Shown: piece by piece, positions 1 to 10,123 of the stretch
How the letters are laid out: every line of letters starts with the position of its first letter
How positions within the stretch are numbered: the stretch's first letter is position 1
Assembly (NCBI GenBank): GCA_943787375.1
Contig: CALSME010000005.1
Coordinates: 186,001 to 250,000 of the forward strand
DNA length: 64,000 bases
From: an uncultured Polaribacter sp.
GTDB lineage: Bacteria > Bacteroidota > Bacteroidia > Flavobacteriales > Flavobacteriaceae
Direction: 5' to 3'
Made by a program: the position numbers and the translations under genes
The notes under the pieces: generated by a model
What the model was told of the DNA's origin: nothing
Seen by the model: the letters and a program-made list of their open reading frames with translations, nothing else
The model's database searches: none

Positions 1-1351
1 CATTCCCTAAGTCATATATTTTTTCTCCATTATTGTCTAATATTAACTGACCGTTTTCATCTCTAACATAAATAGGGTATATACTACTGTTATTATAAAT
101 ATAAGATATAACCTGTGTTGTACTGCCTGATGTTTGGTCTGGATTATTTGAACTAGATCTTGAATAACCAGTTGTAAAACCGACTTTAAACCAATCATTT
201 ACCTCAGTATCTAAAGCTCCTCTGATGGAAACTCTTTCAAAATCAGATATTATTACAGGTCCTTCTTCGTTTAAGTGGTCTAAATTCAGGGAGTAATTGC
301 TTTTTTCACCCCCACCAGAAAGACTTAAAGAATGATTTATACGTGGTACGTTATTTCTTAAAAGTACATCTTCCCATTTCGTATTCCAAAGTAAACTTGA
401 ATCCGTTACTAAATTTCCATTACTGTCTATGGGATTTGTAGAGCTAAAAGGGTTATATCCTAAAATAGGAATTAATTGATTAGTCGCATTAGAATTTGCT
501 TCTGTTGCTGTTTGACCTTGAGAAAACTCATTATTGTTTCTAATAGCTTGCCAATTTAATTTCAAAAAATCTTCTTGATTTACTAAATCATGAATACCAA
601 CTGCAGGATTAGAAACACCATATTGAGATCTAATGGTTATTTTTGCAGTTGTATTTCTTTTACCTCTTTTGGTGGTAATTAAGATTACACCATTTGCCGC
701 TCTAGAACCATAAAGAGATGCCGATGAAGCGTCTTTTAAAACAGAAATTGATTCTATTTGGTCTTGACTAATAGCATTTAAGTTACCACTATATGGTGCT
801 CCATCTAGGACAATTAATGGTGTTGTACTTGAATTTAAACTGCCAAGACCTCTAATGCTAATAGTAGGGTTACTCCCTGGCTGCCCCCCTGATGTAATCA
901 AGTTAAGACCAGCAACATTACCTTGTAGAGCTCTTAACGGAGAAGTAACTTGTTGTTGTGCTATTAATGATGCTTTAACTTCATGAACAGAACCTGTAAT
1001 TGCTTCTCTTTTTTTAATCCCATATGCAACTACAACAACCTCATCCAACACATTATTTTCATCAACGGTTAAGGTTACATTTATGGTGTTTGAAGTGCCT
1101 ACTGTTCTCTCAACAGGGGTATATCCCAGGTATCTAAAAACTAAAACAGCTCCTGTGTTTGCTTTTATGGAGTACTTTCCATCAAAATCAGTTTCCGTAC
1201 CTGTGGAAGTTCCTTTGATAACCACACTCACACCGGGAAGCGCTCCAGATACTTCGCTAACAGTACCAGAGACTGTTTTTTCTTGTGCAAACGAAATTTG
1301 CACAACCAACGCTAAGAGTAGCGTTAAAATTCCTTTTAACTTTGTTTTCAT
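1..1351 (-). CDS. SusC/RagA-family TonB-dependent outer-membrane receptor (5' part, runs off window)
   Basis: About 450 residues are visible, read leftward from ATG at 1351-1349, and the frame is still open at base 1. The protein starts MKTKLKGILTLLLALVVQ and has a signal peptide ending near ISFAQ. Next comes a carboxypeptidase-D-like domain (roughly 25-95, with GTSTGTETDFDGKYS) and then the TonB box/plug region (EVVVVAYG, ITGSV, ISIRGLGSLN, LDGAPYSG, LKDASSASLYGSRAANGVI). These are hallmarks of SusC-type receptors that import oligomers with a SusD lipoprotein. A susD partner would be expected further left, outside the window. The substrate cannot be told from this part. The family call is secure. 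Confidence 0.93.
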   Translation of the reverse strand, partial: MKTKLKGILTLLLALVVQISFAQEKTVSGTVSEVSGALPGVSVVIKGTSTGTETDFDGKYSIKANTGAVLVFRYLGYTPVERTVGTSNTINVTLTVDENNVLDEVVVVAYGIKKREAITGSVHEVKASLIAQQQVTSPLRALQGNVAGLNLITSGGQPGSNPTISIRGLGSLNSSTTPLIVLDGAPYSGNLNAISQDQIESISVLKDASSASLYGSRAANGVILITTKRGKRNTTAKITIRSQYGVSNPAVGIHDLVNQEDFLKLNWQAIRNNNEFSQGQTATEANSNATNQLIPILGYNPFSSTNPIDSNGNLVTDSSLLWNTKWEDVLLRNNVPRINHSLSLSGGGEKSNYSLNLDHLNEEGPVIISDFERVSIRGALDTEVNDWFKVGFTTGYSRSSSNNPDQTSGSTTQVISYIYNNSSIYPIYVRDENGQLILDNNGEKIYDLGN

Positions 1352-1479
1352 TGTTTTTTTTATTTGAATTATTTCAGGGATAAAATTAATTAACCCATGT
1401 TAATAAAACAATAAAAAAGTTAAATTATGTTAAATTTCAGTAAGGTTTTTTTGAGAAATTTCAAGTGTACTTCGTTTAC

Positions 1480-3198
1480 CTAAAAATAGGTTACAAAGTT
1501 AATGTTTAGCGTAGAGTTCTTATAATCAAAGGGTTGATTATTTATTTTTCCCAAGGCGTAATGTAAATTTACCTGTGAATTGTTTGTTAAAAATTGATAA
1601 CCAGCGCCAATACTAAGGGCTTTTTTTGAAGTATTTAGGTCTCTAAATTGACCAAAATCAGTAATCGTATAAATGAAGGATTTTTTAGAGACTAAAAAAC
1701 GATAAGCTACATTGAAAAAGGCGTATTTAGTAGCAAACAAACTTTGGGCATTAAATCCTCGGATCGATTTTTCGCCGCCAATTCGATACATTTCATTTTG
1801 TAAAAAAGAGGCTGAATTTAGATAGCCCGAATTATTGGCAAGGTACAAACTGTTTCTATCGTTGAATTCAAAAATATAGGAGGCCAATAGCTTTATTTTT
1901 AATTGATTTTCAGTTTGTGAATTGGCAATTCTTTGTCCCACTTTAGGGGTGAAAAGTAGTTGTGCTTTTTGACTTGAAAACACATCATTCATTGGGACTT
2001 TGTATTGGAAGGAAACGCCAATAAATTGACTGTTAAAAGCAGTTGTTGTCTCCGTATTTAGTGCTGCTGTTATTATTTTCGATGCAATGTAATCGTAATG
2101 GATCGCCAGTTGAGTGCTTTTATTTAAAAAGAGGCTGAAATCGGTTTTCAATTCAGTATTCAAAAAAGTACTGTCTTGTTTGTATAGTGAGAATTCGAAG
2201 CGACTGCTTAATGGGGAGTTGTAAAGAAACGGAATGTGCGTTTTCAAATTCAATTCCTGTCTTTCTTCGTCAAAGCGATTCCATAAGAGTGTTAATTCCT
2301 CTCCGCGGTTAAAAACATTCTGTAACTTTATATCGAGATGTCCATTTAATTGGAGCGCGCCAGAGGCATCGGAGTTGAAATTTACCAATCCGTCAAAACT
2401 ACTATTTTGCTTCTTTTTTAGATAGAGATATAGGAGTGTTGAATCTTTTTTAAATAAAGTTTCAATGGGTTTGGTTTGCCTAACAAAAGAAACCGCTTCC
2501 AGTCGCTTTGTAATCTCTTTCAATGTTGATTTGGTAAATACGGTTTGTGCATCTATTTTTAAAAAATGGGTCACAAACGATTTTGGAAATTTTTCATAAC
2601 CTTTCACGATTACCGAATTGATCGTTCTTTTTTTGGAGCTTATAATCTGAAGATCGGCAAATAAAATACGGTCTTTAACAAAGGTGTTTTTTAAAGAAGT
2701 TTCTGCAAAAGAAAATCCTTCCGCATCTAGTTGCTGGGTAATTTCTTCTAAGGTGATCTCTAAATTGGATGCAACAACTTTGAGCACCCCATTTTTTATA
2801 TTGAATTTTTTGAGTAATTGATAATGAAGGGAGTCAACAGATAGGAGGGCGGTTTCAATTTTTTCACCAAGACTATAAGTAACCTTTGTAGTGTCTTTTA
2901 CAGTCAGAAACTTTTGAATTTGAACACTGAAATATCCAGCTGATTTTAATTGTTTTTCAATGCGTGATGTTTCCTTATATAAGGAGGTAATGTCTACATG
3001 TTTTTTTTGATATTGAATTGTAGTAAGTTTCGTCTTGTTTTTTTCTTGTTCAGCGAAGATTTTTAAGCGCAATTTCTGCCCCTGTACTTCCTTTGTAAAA
3101 AAGAAGCAACAAATACTAAAGAGGTAAAAAGTTGTTTTTGTATTCAAAATAAGATGAAATTGATCTTTCAAAAGTAAAATAAAAAGAAGGAAAAGCAT
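1480..3198 (-). CDS. Omp85/BamA-TamA-like outer-membrane surface-antigen protein
   Basis: 572 residues. A hydrophobic N terminus looks like a signal peptide ending before QGQKLRL. It is followed by about 200 residues resembling POTRA repeats, then a barrel-like C-terminal half with the ERQELNL region, IGGEKSIRGF near residue 480 (the surface-antigen barrel motif that carries the conserved Arg-Gly-Phe) and a terminal Phe. Members insert or export outer-membrane proteins. At 572 residues it is shorter than classical BamA, so an accessory Omp85 or TamA-like paralogue is more likely. The only upstream Met is at 3198. A non-ATG start closer to the signal peptide is possible. It is divergent from rpsL, with 127 bp between. 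Confidence 0.75.
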   Translation of the reverse strand: MLFLLFILLLKDQFHLILNTKTTFYLFSICCFFFTKEVQGQKLRLKIFAEQEKNKTKLTTIQYQKKHVDITSLYKETSRIEKQLKSAGYFSVQIQKFLTVKDTTKVTYSLGEKIETALLSVDSLHYQLLKKFNIKNGVLKVVASNLEITLEEITQQLDAEGFSFAETSLKNTFVKDRILFADLQIISSKKRTINSVIVKGYEKFPKSFVTHFLKIDAQTVFTKSTLKEITKRLEAVSFVRQTKPIETLFKKDSTLLYLYLKKKQNSSFDGLVNFNSDASGALQLNGHLDIKLQNVFNRGEELTLLWNRFDEERQELNLKTHIPFLYNSPLSSRFEFSLYKQDSTFLNTELKTDFSLFLNKSTQLAIHYDYIASKIITAALNTETTTAFNSQFIGVSFQYKVPMNDVFSSQKAQLLFTPKVGQRIANSQTENQLKIKLLASYIFEFNDRNSLYLANNSGYLNSASFLQNEMYRIGGEKSIRGFNAQSLFATKYAFFNVAYRFLVSKKSFIYTITDFGQFRDLNTSKKALSIGAGYQFLTNNSQVNLHYALGKINNQPFDYKNSTLNINFVTYF

Positions 3199-3236
3199 TC
3201 TAAAAGGGTCATTTTTAAAAAAATAACTCGCTCCTA

Positions 3237-3267
3237 TTTGTATACCTAGAAATTAGTCGTACATTTG
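3237..3267 (+). promoter_or_regulatory. Bacteroidota-type promoter of the str operon
   Basis: TTTG at 3237-3240, a 19-bp spacer, then TACATTTG at 3260-3267. This matches the TTTG/TAnnTTTG consensus of the Bacteroidota housekeeping sigma factor exactly. A small hairpin follows in the leader (CTCTTA 3272-3277 with TAAGAG 3283-3288), before rpsL at 3326. Confidence 0.85.
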
Positions 3268-3325
3268 CGCACTCTTAGAAAATAAGAGAAAGGTTTAATA
3301 TAAACGAAAACAAGAATTATTTAGT

Positions 3326-3700
3326 ATGCCAACTATTCAACAATTAGTTCGTAAAGGAAGAACCAAAATAACTAAGAAGAGTAAATCGGCTGCTTTGTCG
3401 TCTTGTCCTCAAAGACGTGGAGTTTGTACACGTGTTTATACTACAACACCAAAGAAACCTAATTCAGCAATGCGTAAAGTTGCAAGAGTTAGATTGACCA
3501 ATGGTAATGAGATAAACGCATACATCCCAGGTGAAGGACATAATCTACAGGAGCACTCGATAGTATTAGTTAGAGGTGGAAGGGTAAAAGATTTGCCAGG
3601 AGTTAAGTATCACGTAGTACGTGGTGCATTAGATACAGCGGGAGTTGAGGGGAGAACCCAAAGACGATCTAAGTACGGAGCAAAACGCCCAAAGAAGTAA
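3326..3700 (+). CDS. rpsL: 30S ribosomal protein S12
   Basis: 124 residues, full length. S12 sits at the decoding centre of the small subunit. The sequence has [15 protein letters not shown] near residues 40-54, with Lys (not a substituted residue) at the site where streptomycin resistance usually arises, and the conserved ALDTAGV loop near the C terminus. It is the first gene of the str operon, directly downstream of the consensus promoter. Confidence 0.99.
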   Translation: MPTIQQLVRKGRTKITKKSKSAALSSCPQRRGVCTRVYTTTPKKPNSAMRKVARVRLTNGNEINAYIPGEGHNLQEHSIVLVRGGRVKDLPGVKYHVVRGALDTAGVEGRTQRRSKYGAKRPKK

Positions 3701-3727
3701 TTATTTTAACTTTTTTAATGTAAAGAC

Positions 3728-4207
3728 ATGAGAAAAAGAAGAGCGAAAAAAAGAGTCCTATTACCGGACCCAAAGTTTAACGATCAGTTAGCAACACGTT
3801 TTGTGAACAACTTAATGTGGGCAGGTAAGAAGTCTGTAGCGTTCAAAGTATTTTATGATGCACTAGACATCGTAGAACAGAAAAAAGGAGAAGATGAAGA
3901 AAAATCATCTTTAGAATTGTGGAAAGAAGGATTGTCGCATGTAATGCCACACGTAGAAGTAAGATCTCGTCGTGTAGGTGGAGCAACATTCCAAATCCCT
4001 ATGCAAATTAGACCAGATCGTAAAGTATCTATGGCGATTAAATGGATGATTCTTTATGCTAGAAAGCGTAACGAAAAAACCATGGCCCAAAGATTAGCTG
4101 CTGAAATTTTAGCTGCTGCTAAAGAAGAAGGTGCTGCTGTTAAAAAGCGTACTGATACTCACAAAATGGCAGAAGCGAACAAGGCATTCTCTCACTTTAG
4201 ATTTTAA
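3728..4207 (+). CDS. rpsG: 30S ribosomal protein S7
   Basis: 159 residues. S7 nucleates assembly of the 30S head by binding the 3' domain of 16S rRNA. The N-terminal basic stretch MRKRRAKKR, the central [19 protein letters not shown] segment and the [14 protein letters not shown] helix are typical. It begins 27 bp after rpsL and ends 5 bp before fusA, so the three are almost certainly co-transcribed. Confidence 0.99.
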   Translation: MRKRRAKKRVLLPDPKFNDQLATRFVNNLMWAGKKSVAFKVFYDALDIVEQKKGEDEEKSSLELWKEGLSHVMPHVEVRSRRVGGATFQIPMQIRPDRKVSMAIKWMILYARKRNEKTMAQRLAAEILAAAKEEGAAVKKRTDTHKMAEANKAFSHFRF

Positions 4208-4212
4208 TAGAA

Positions 4213-6330
4213 ATGGCTAGAGATTTAAGATTTACAAGAAATATTGGTATTGCAGCGCATATTGATGCGGGTAAGACCACAACAACAGAACGTGTATTGT
4301 ACTATACAGGAGTTTCTCACAAGATTGGAGAAGTTCATGATGGTGCAGCTACAATGGACTGGATGGAGCAAGAGCAAGAAAGAGGTATTACAATTACTTC
4401 TGCTGCTACAACTTGTACCTGGGATTTTCCAATAGAAAACGGAGAAAAAACTCCAGATACAAAAGGGTATCACTTTAATATTATTGACACACCTGGTCAC
4501 GTAGATTTTACTGTAGAAGTAAATAGATCTTTACGTGTATTGGATGGTTTAGTTTTCTTGTTTTCTGCTGTTGATGGTGTTGAGCCTCAATCTGAAACAA
4601 ACTGGAGATTAGCCGACAACTATAAAGTACCAAGAATTGGTTTCGTTAATAAAATGGACCGTCAAGGATCTGACTTTTTAGGAGTTTGTCAGCAAGTAAA
4701 AGATATGTTAAAATCAAACGCGGTACCAATCGTTTTAAATATTGGTGACGAAGATGAATTTAAAGGTATCATCGATTTAGTAAAAAATCGTGCTATTGTA
4801 TGGCATGATGAAACTCAGGGAGCAACTTTCGATATTATCGATATTCCTGAAGATATGAAAGAAGAAGCTCGTAAATACCGTGCACTTTTAATTGAAGAAG
4901 TAGCAAGTTATGACGAGAATCTTTTAGAAAAATTCATGGAAGATGAAGATTCTATTACAGAAGAAGAAGTGCACAATGCATTAAGAGCTGCTGTAATGGA
5001 CATGGCCATCATTCCAATGATTTGTGGATCTGCATTTAAAAACAAAGGAGTACAGTTTCTTTTAGATGCTGTATGTCGTTACTTGCCTTCTCCAATGGAT
5101 AAGGAAGGTATTGTAGGTACAAATCCTGATACTGAGGAAGAAGAAATACGTAAACCAAGTGTTGATGAGCCTTTTGCTGCATTGGCATTTAAGATTGCAA
5201 CGGATCCTTTTGTAGGTCGTTTGGCTTTCTTTAGAGCGTATTCGGGTCGTTTAGATGCGGGTTCTTATGTGTTAAACAACCGTTCAGGTAAAAAAGAGCG
5301 TATCTCTCGTATTTATCAAATGCATGCAAACAAGCAAAATGCAATTGATTATATTGAGGCTGGAGATATTGGTGCTGCTGTTGGATTTAAATCCATCAAA
5401 ACAGGAGATACTTTATCAGCAGAAAAGCACCCAATTGTTTTAGAATCTATGGACTTTCCAGATCCAGTAATTGGTATTGCTGTTGAGCCTAAGACGAAAG
5501 CAGATGTAGATAAATTAGGTATTGGTTTAGGGAAATTAGCCGAAGAAGATCCTACATTCACTGTGCGTTCAGACGAAGCTTCAGGACAAACGATTATTTC
5601 TGGAATGGGAGAATTGCATTTAGATGTAATTGTAGACCGTTTAAAGCGTGAGTTTAAAGTTGAAGTAAATCAAGGGCAACCCCAAGTAGAATACAAAGAA
5701 GCAATTACGGCAGAAGCAGAACACAGAGAAGTTTATAAGAAACAATCTGGTGGACGTGGAAAGTTTGCAGATATTGTATTTACTATTGGACCTGCAGATG
5801 AAGGTGTGCAAGGATTGCAATTTGCATCTATCATTAAAGGTGGAAATGTGCCTCGTGAATTTGTTCCTTCTGTAGAAAAAGGATTTAGAGAAGCAATGAA
5901 GAACGGTCCCTTAGCAGGATACGAAATGGATTCAATGAAAGTTACTTTAAAAGACGGTTCTTTCCACGCAGTGGATTCGGATGCTTTGTCTTTTGAATTG
6001 GCAGCCAAAATGGGATATAAAGCTTCTGCTAAGTCAGCAAAAGCAAAAATCATGGAGCCATTGATGAAATTAGAAGTTCTTACTCCTGAAGAAAACATGG
6101 GAGATATTGTAGGAGATTTAAACAGAAGAAGAGGTCAAGTAAACGACATGAGTGATCGTGCTGGATCTAAAGTTGTAAAAGCATTAGTACCCTTATCAGA
6201 AATGTTTGGTTATGTTACTGCTTTAAGAACAATGTCTTCTGGTAGAGCTACTTCTACAATGGAATTTTCACATTATACAGAAACGCCTTCAAATGTATCT
6301 GAAGATGTTATCGCAAAAGCTAAAGGTTAA
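4213..6330 (+). CDS. fusA: Translation elongation factor G
   Basis: 705 residues, normal EF-G length. EF-G drives GTP-dependent translocation of tRNA-mRNA. The GTPase motifs are AHIDAGKTT (about 16-24), DTPGHVDF (about 93-100) and [10 protein letters not shown] (about 147-156). Domain IV carries the conserved GGRGKFADI and [10 protein letters not shown] regions. It sits between rpsG and rpsJ without promoter-sized gaps. No tuf gene follows it. Confidence 0.99.
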   Translation: MARDLRFTRNIGIAAHIDAGKTTTTERVLYYTGVSHKIGEVHDGAATMDWMEQEQERGITITSAATTCTWDFPIENGEKTPDTKGYHFNIIDTPGHVDFTVEVNRSLRVLDGLVFLFSAVDGVEPQSETNWRLADNYKVPRIGFVNKMDRQGSDFLGVCQQVKDMLKSNAVPIVLNIGDEDEFKGIIDLVKNRAIVWHDETQGATFDIIDIPEDMKEEARKYRALLIEEVASYDENLLEKFMEDEDSITEEEVHNALRAAVMDMAIIPMICGSAFKNKGVQFLLDAVCRYLPSPMDKEGIVGTNPDTEEEEIRKPSVDEPFAALAFKIATDPFVGRLAFFRAYSGRLDAGSYVLNNRSGKKERISRIYQMHANKQNAIDYIEAGDIGAAVGFKSIKTGDTLSAEKHPIVLESMDFPDPVIGIAVEPKTKADVDKLGIGLGKLAEEDPTFTVRSDEASGQTIISGMGELHLDVIVDRLKREFKVEVNQGQPQVEYKEAITAEAEHREVYKKQSGGRGKFADIVFTIGPADEGVQGLQFASIIKGGNVPREFVPSVEKGFREAMKNGPLAGYEMDSMKVTLKDGSFHAVDSDALSFELAAKMGYKASAKSAKAKIMEPLMKLEVLTPEENMGDIVGDLNRRRGQVNDMSDRAGSKVVKALVPLSEMFGYVTALRTMSSGRATSTMEFSHYTETPSNVSEDVIAKAKG

Positions 6331-6348
6331 TCTACAAATAGAATTAAG

Positions 6349-6654
6349 ATGAGTCAAAAAATTAGAATTAAATTAAAGTCTTATGATTATAACTTAGTAG
6401 ATAAATCTGCTGAAAAAATCGTAAAGACGGTAAAAAGTACAGGTGCTGTTGTAAACGGACCAATACCATTACCAACGCATAAAAAGATTTTTACTGTTTT
6501 ACGTTCTCCACACGTTAACAAAAAATCAAGAGAGCAATTTCAATTATCTGCTTACAAAAGATTATTAGACATTTATAGTTCGTCTTCAAAAACTATTGAT
6601 GCTTTAATGAAGCTTGAGTTACCAAGTGGTGTAGAAGTTGAAATCAAAGTATAA
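6349..6654 (+). CDS. rpsJ: 30S ribosomal protein S10
   Basis: 101 residues. S10 binds in the 30S head and also partners NusB in antitermination. The long-loop signature [30 protein letters not shown] is recognisable from about residue 36. Here it is the last gene of the str transcription unit: a hairpin terminator follows the stop codon at once, and rplC has its own promoter. In many bacteria rpsJ instead leads the S10 operon. Confidence 0.99.
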   Translation: MSQKIRIKLKSYDYNLVDKSAEKIVKTVKSTGAVVNGPIPLPTHKKIFTVLRSPHVNKKSREQFQLSAYKRLLDIYSSSSKTIDALMKLELPSGVEVEIKV

Positions 6655-6662
6655 GTATTACC

Positions 6663-6696
6663 AAAAAAAAATAGGCTTTAAAGCCTATTTTTTTTG
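6663..6696 (+). terminator. Intrinsic terminator after rpsJ
   Basis: ATAGGCTTTAAAGCCTAT (6671-6688) is a perfect 18-bp palindrome flanked by A8 and T8 runs, starting 9 bp after the rpsJ stop. It would form a strong, largely bidirectional terminator. Confidence 0.85.
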
Positions 6697-6768
6697 CTTT
6701 TTTTTTAAAGTCGTTCAACAATCCTTTTTTTGAATTCTAAGGATTCATTATTTTTTGTGTATAACGAC

Positions 6769-6798
6769 TTTGAAATCAGAATAAATTTAGTACATTTG
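6769..6798 (+). promoter_or_regulatory. Promoter of the rplC (S10-spc) operon
   Basis: TTTG at 6769-6772, an 18-bp spacer, then TACATTTG at 6791-6798, just below the rpsJ terminator. It is followed by an untranslated leader of about 235 nt. Confidence 0.82.
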
Positions 6799-7040
6799 CA
6801 ACCTGTTAATGGAAATTTATGTCTTTTTTAGTCATTTTTCCAGTATTAATAGGGATTAAACACATGTCCAGAGCGTTTCGCAAAGGAAAGACGGAAAAAA
6901 CAAAATCAGCGTTGAATTTGTTTTGCGCTTTTTTTTATGTTGAAATTCAAAAGGCATGAATACCGAAACAGTAGTTTCAAACAAGTAATTATTAATAGAG
7001 ACGCGCTGGATAAATATCTATCGTCTAAAATTTTAACTAA
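6799..7040 (+). promoter_or_regulatory. Long rplC leader with possible attenuator hairpin
   Basis: This is most of the 386-bp stretch (6655-7040) with no large gene. A-rich AAAACAAAAT (from about 6897) can pair with ATTTGTTTT (about 6916-6924), and GCGC then T8 follows at 6926-6937, giving a terminator-like structure in mid-leader. A 31-codon frame (ATG 6864, TGA 6957-6959; MSRAFRKGKTEK at its start) spans that hairpin. It could be a leader peptide or chance. Autoregulation by a ribosomal protein is plausible by analogy with S10 leaders elsewhere, but is not shown. Confidence 0.45.
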
Positions 7041-7658
7041 ATGTCTGGGTTAATAGGAAGAAAAATTGGGATGACCAGCTTATTCGACGAAAACGGGAAG
7101 AACATTCCTTGTACAGTAATCGAAGCAGGTCCTTGTGTTGTCACCCAAGTCAGAACCGAAGCGGTTGACGGATACAATGCGTTACAATTGGGTTTCGATG
7201 ACAAAAAAGCAAAAAGTTCTAATAAAGCTTTAGATGGCCACTTTAAAAAAGCGGGAGCCACTGCGAAAAGAAAAGTCATTGAATTTCAAGGATTTGAAGA
7301 AGAGTATAAATTAGGAGATGCGATTTCAGTATCACTTTTTGAGGAAGGTGAATTTGTTGATGTATCGGGTACTTCTAAAGGTAAAGGATTCCAAGGGGTT
7401 GTAAAACGTCATGGATTTGCCGGAGTTGGTCAAGCAACACACGGACAACATAACCGTCTAAGAGCGCCAGGATCAATTGGAGCAGCATCTTACCCTGCAA
7501 GAGTATTCAAAGGAATGCGTATGGGAGGTAGAATGGGTGGAGACACCGTTAAAGTACAAAATCTAAAAGTATTAAAAGTAGTTGCTGAAAAGAACCTACT
7601 TGTTGTTAAAGGAGCAGTTCCTGGACACAAAAATGCTTACGTAACTATTCAGAAATAA
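7041..7658 (+). CDS. rplC: 50S ribosomal protein L3
   Basis: 205 residues. L3 is an early-assembly protein whose loop reaches the peptidyl-transferase centre. The loop motif [18 protein letters not shown] is near 133-150, with the Gln that is N5-methylated in enterobacteria (GQH). The last base of its TAA stop is the first base of the rplD ATG (TAATG), so translation is probably coupled. Confidence 0.98.
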   Translation: MSGLIGRKIGMTSLFDENGKNIPCTVIEAGPCVVTQVRTEAVDGYNALQLGFDDKKAKSSNKALDGHFKKAGATAKRKVIEFQGFEEEYKLGDAISVSLFEEGEFVDVSGTSKGKGFQGVVKRHGFAGVGQATHGQHNRLRAPGSIGAASYPARVFKGMRMGGRMGGDTVKVQNLKVLKVVAEKNLLVVKGAVPGHKNAYVTIQK

Positions 7659-8287
7659 TGAAAGTAGCAGTTTTAGATATTACAGGAAAAGATACAGGTA
7701 GGAAAGTAGAACTTTCTAGCGATGTATTCGAAATAGCGCCAAACAATCATGCAATTTACTTAGATGTAAAGCAACATTTGGCAAACAAAAGACAGGGAAC
7801 TCACAAATCGAAAGAAAGAGCTGAGATCACTGGAAGTACAAGAAAAATCAAAAAACAAAAAGGAACTGGTACTGCAAGAGCAGGATCTATCAAGTCTGGT
7901 GTTTTTAGAGGTGGAGGACGTATGTTCGGACCAAGACCTAGAGATTATTCTTTCAAACTCAACAAGAACTTAAAACGTTTAGCTCGTAAATCGGCGTTAA
8001 GTACACAAGCAAAAGAAAACAACTTAGTCGTTGTTGAAAACTTTGATTTTGATACACCAAAAACAAAGAATTTTGTAACGGTATTGAAAGCATTAGGGTT
8101 AGAAAACAAGAAGTCTTTGTTTGTGTTGTCTGGAGCAAATAACAATGTGTATTTGTCATCAAGAAATTTAACAAGAACTCAGGTTATAAATGGGTCTGAC
8201 ATTAGTACTTACGGTGTTTTAAACGCTGGTAAAGTAGTATTTATGGAAGGTTCTTTAGAGGTAATTGAGTCAAACTTTAGCAAATAA
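7658..8287 (+). CDS. rplD: 50S ribosomal protein L4
   Basis: 209 residues. L4 lines the exit tunnel, and in enterobacteria it represses its own operon. The tunnel extension is visible as [13 protein letters not shown] followed by [15 protein letters not shown] (about 65-100). It overlaps the rplC stop by one base. The C-terminal Rossmann-like part ([14 protein letters not shown]) is complete. Confidence 0.98.
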   Translation: MKVAVLDITGKDTGRKVELSSDVFEIAPNNHAIYLDVKQHLANKRQGTHKSKERAEITGSTRKIKKQKGTGTARAGSIKSGVFRGGGRMFGPRPRDYSFKLNKNLKRLARKSALSTQAKENNLVVVENFDFDTPKTKNFVTVLKALGLENKKSLFVLSGANNNVYLSSRNLTRTQVINGSDISTYGVLNAGKVVFMEGSLEVIESNFSK

Positions 8288-8292
8288 TAGAT

Positions 8293-8583
8293 ATGAGTAT
8301 TTTAATAAAACCTATTATTACGGAAAAAGCGACAAAAGATAGCGAGGTATTCAATCGTTATACATTTGTTGTAGATAAAAAAGCTAACAAAATAGAAATT
8401 AAAGGAGCTGTTGAAGCAACCTACGGAGTTTCTATTTCAAGCGTTAAAACTTTAAATTATCCAATTCAAAGAAATACCAAGTTTACTAAAAAAGGTTTAG
8501 TTACAGGTATCAAGAGTGGGTACAAAAAAGCAATAGTGCAGTTAGCAGAAGGGGATAGTATTGATTTTTATAGCAATATTTAA
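8293..8583 (+). CDS. rplW: 50S ribosomal protein L23
   Basis: 96 residues. L23 is at the tunnel exit and docks trigger factor, SRP and the SecYEG translocon. The N-terminal LIKPIITEKATKDSE and the core RYTFVVDKKANKIEIKGAVE are diagnostic. It is embedded 5 bp after rplD and 12 bp before rplB. Confidence 0.98.
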   Translation: MSILIKPIITEKATKDSEVFNRYTFVVDKKANKIEIKGAVEATYGVSISSVKTLNYPIQRNTKFTKKGLVTGIKSGYKKAIVQLAEGDSIDFYSNI

Positions 8584-8595
8584 GAAAAGACAAAA

Positions 8596-9420
8596 ATGTC
8601 AGTTAGAAAATTAAAACCAATAACACCAGGTCAGCGTTTTAGAGTTGTAAATGGGTTCGACGCCATAACAACTGATAAGCCGGAGAAAAGTTTACTTGCT
8701 CCGAAAAAAAGATCTGGAGGTCGAAACAATCAGGGAAGAATGACAACTCGTAATATCGGAGGTGGTCATAAACAAAAGTATCGTATTATCGATTTCAAAA
8801 GAGATAAGCACAATATCCCTGCAACAGTAAAAACAATAGAATACGATCCAAATCGTACTGCATTTATTGCACTATTAAGTTATGCTGATGGAGAAAAACG
8901 TTATGTAATTGCACAAAACGGTTTAGAAGTAGGTCAAACAGTAGTATCAGGAAGCAAGGTTGCTCCAGAAGTTGGAAACACCATGTTGTTGAGTGAAATT
9001 CCATTAGGAACTACAATTTCATGTATTGAATTACATCCAGGTCAAGGAGCTGTTATGGCGCGTTCTGCAGGTTCTTTTGCACAGTTAATGGCAAGAGACG
9101 GTAAGTATGCAACCATTAAGTTACCTTCAGGAGAAACAAGACTTGTTTTATTGACTTGTAATGCTACAATTGGAGTTGTATCTAATTCAGATCATCAATT
9201 ACTTGTATCTGGTAAAGCTGGTAGAAGAAGATGGTTAGGTAGAAGACCAAGAGTGAACGCTGTAAGAATGAACCCTGTCGATCACCCAATGGGAGGTGGA
9301 GAAGGTAGAGCTTCTGGTGGACATCCAAGATCTAGAAATGGAATACCTGCTAAAGGATTCAAGACAAGATCTAAGAAGAAAGCAAGTAATAAATACATTA
9401 TAGAACGTAGAAAGAAATAA
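8596..9420 (+). CDS. rplB: 50S ribosomal protein L2
   Basis: 274 residues. L2 is needed for subunit joining and the peptidyl-transferase region. The sequence shows [22 protein letters not shown] (about 42-63) and [14 protein letters not shown] near 220-233 with the essential His. The basic C terminus is complete. It is tightly packed between rplW and rpsS. Confidence 0.99.
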   Translation: MSVRKLKPITPGQRFRVVNGFDAITTDKPEKSLLAPKKRSGGRNNQGRMTTRNIGGGHKQKYRIIDFKRDKHNIPATVKTIEYDPNRTAFIALLSYADGEKRYVIAQNGLEVGQTVVSGSKVAPEVGNTMLLSEIPLGTTISCIELHPGQGAVMARSAGSFAQLMARDGKYATIKLPSGETRLVLLTCNATIGVVSNSDHQLLVSGKAGRRRWLGRRPRVNAVRMNPVDHPMGGGEGRASGGHPRSRNGIPAKGFKTRSKKKASNKYIIERRKK

Positions 9421-9423
9421 ATT

Positions 9424-9702
9424 ATGGCAAGATCATTAAAAAAAGGACCTTTCGTTCACTATAAATTAGAGAAAAAAGTGTTAGCCAATGTGGAAGCAGG
9501 AAACAAAACAGTAATTAAAACTTGGTCTAGAGCAAGTATGATTACTCCTGATTTCGTTGGACAGACAATTGCAGTTCATAATGGACGTCAGTTTGTACCT
9601 GTATATGTTACAGAAAACATGGTAGGTCATAAGTTAGGCGAATTTTCACCAACACGTTCGTTTAGAGGACATGCAGGTGCAAAAAATAAAGGTAAAAAAT
9701 AG
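9424..9702 (+). CDS. rpsS: 30S ribosomal protein S19
   Basis: 92 residues. S19 forms the S13-S19 pair at the head of the 30S and contacts the A-site tRNA region. [11 protein letters not shown] at the start, and [18 protein letters not shown] near the end, are strongly conserved. It begins 3 bp after rplB. Confidence 0.99.
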   Translation: MARSLKKGPFVHYKLEKKVLANVEAGNKTVIKTWSRASMITPDFVGQTIAVHNGRQFVPVYVTENMVGHKLGEFSPTRSFRGHAGAKNKGKK

Positions 9703-9707
9703 CAGCT

Positions 9708-10112
9708 ATGGGAGTTCGTAAAAAAAATATGGCAGATCAGTTAAAAGAAGCTAGAAAGCAAAAAGCTTTCGCTAAGCTTACTAACTGCCCTACATCACCA
9801 AGGAAAATGCGTTTAGTAGCTAATCAAGTAAGAGGCGTTGAAGTTGAAAAAGCTTTACAAATCTTAAAATTTAGCCCGAAAGAAGCATCTATAAATTTAG
9901 AGAAATTGTTATTGTCTGCAATCGCAAACTGGCAAGCTAAAAATGCAGAAGCAAGTATCGAAGAAGCAGGATTGTTTGTAAAAACAATTTGTGTAGATAG
10001 CGCAGGAATGTTAAAAAGGTTAAGACCAGCTCCACAGGGGCGTGCTCATAGAATTCGTAAGCGTTCTAATCACGTTACTTTAGAGTTAGGAAGTAAAAAT
10101 AAAAGTAATTAA
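9708..10112 (+). CDS. rplV: 50S ribosomal protein L22
   Basis: 134 residues. L22 lines the exit tunnel opposite L4. The conserved [18 protein letters not shown] is near 26-43 and the beta-hairpin region [20 protein letters not shown] is near the C terminus. MGVRK at 9708 is taken as the start because flavobacterial L22 proteins usually begin this way. An internal Met at residue 8 is the alternative. Confidence 0.98.
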   Translation: MGVRKKNMADQLKEARKQKAFAKLTNCPTSPRKMRLVANQVRGVEVEKALQILKFSPKEASINLEKLLLSAIANWQAKNAEASIEEAGLFVKTICVDSAGMLKRLRPAPQGRAHRIRKRSNHVTLELGSKNKSN

Positions 10113-10123
10113 TCAAAGTAGAA

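Noticed and set aside
1083-1367. 94-residue plus-strand frame
   Set aside because: It is the antisense shadow of the SusC-like receptor's N-terminal coding region.
5733-6098. 121-residue minus-strand frame inside fusA
   Set aside because: It has no family features and lies wholly within a strongly conserved gene; the same applies to the other long antisense frames in fusA, gcvP and dnaK.
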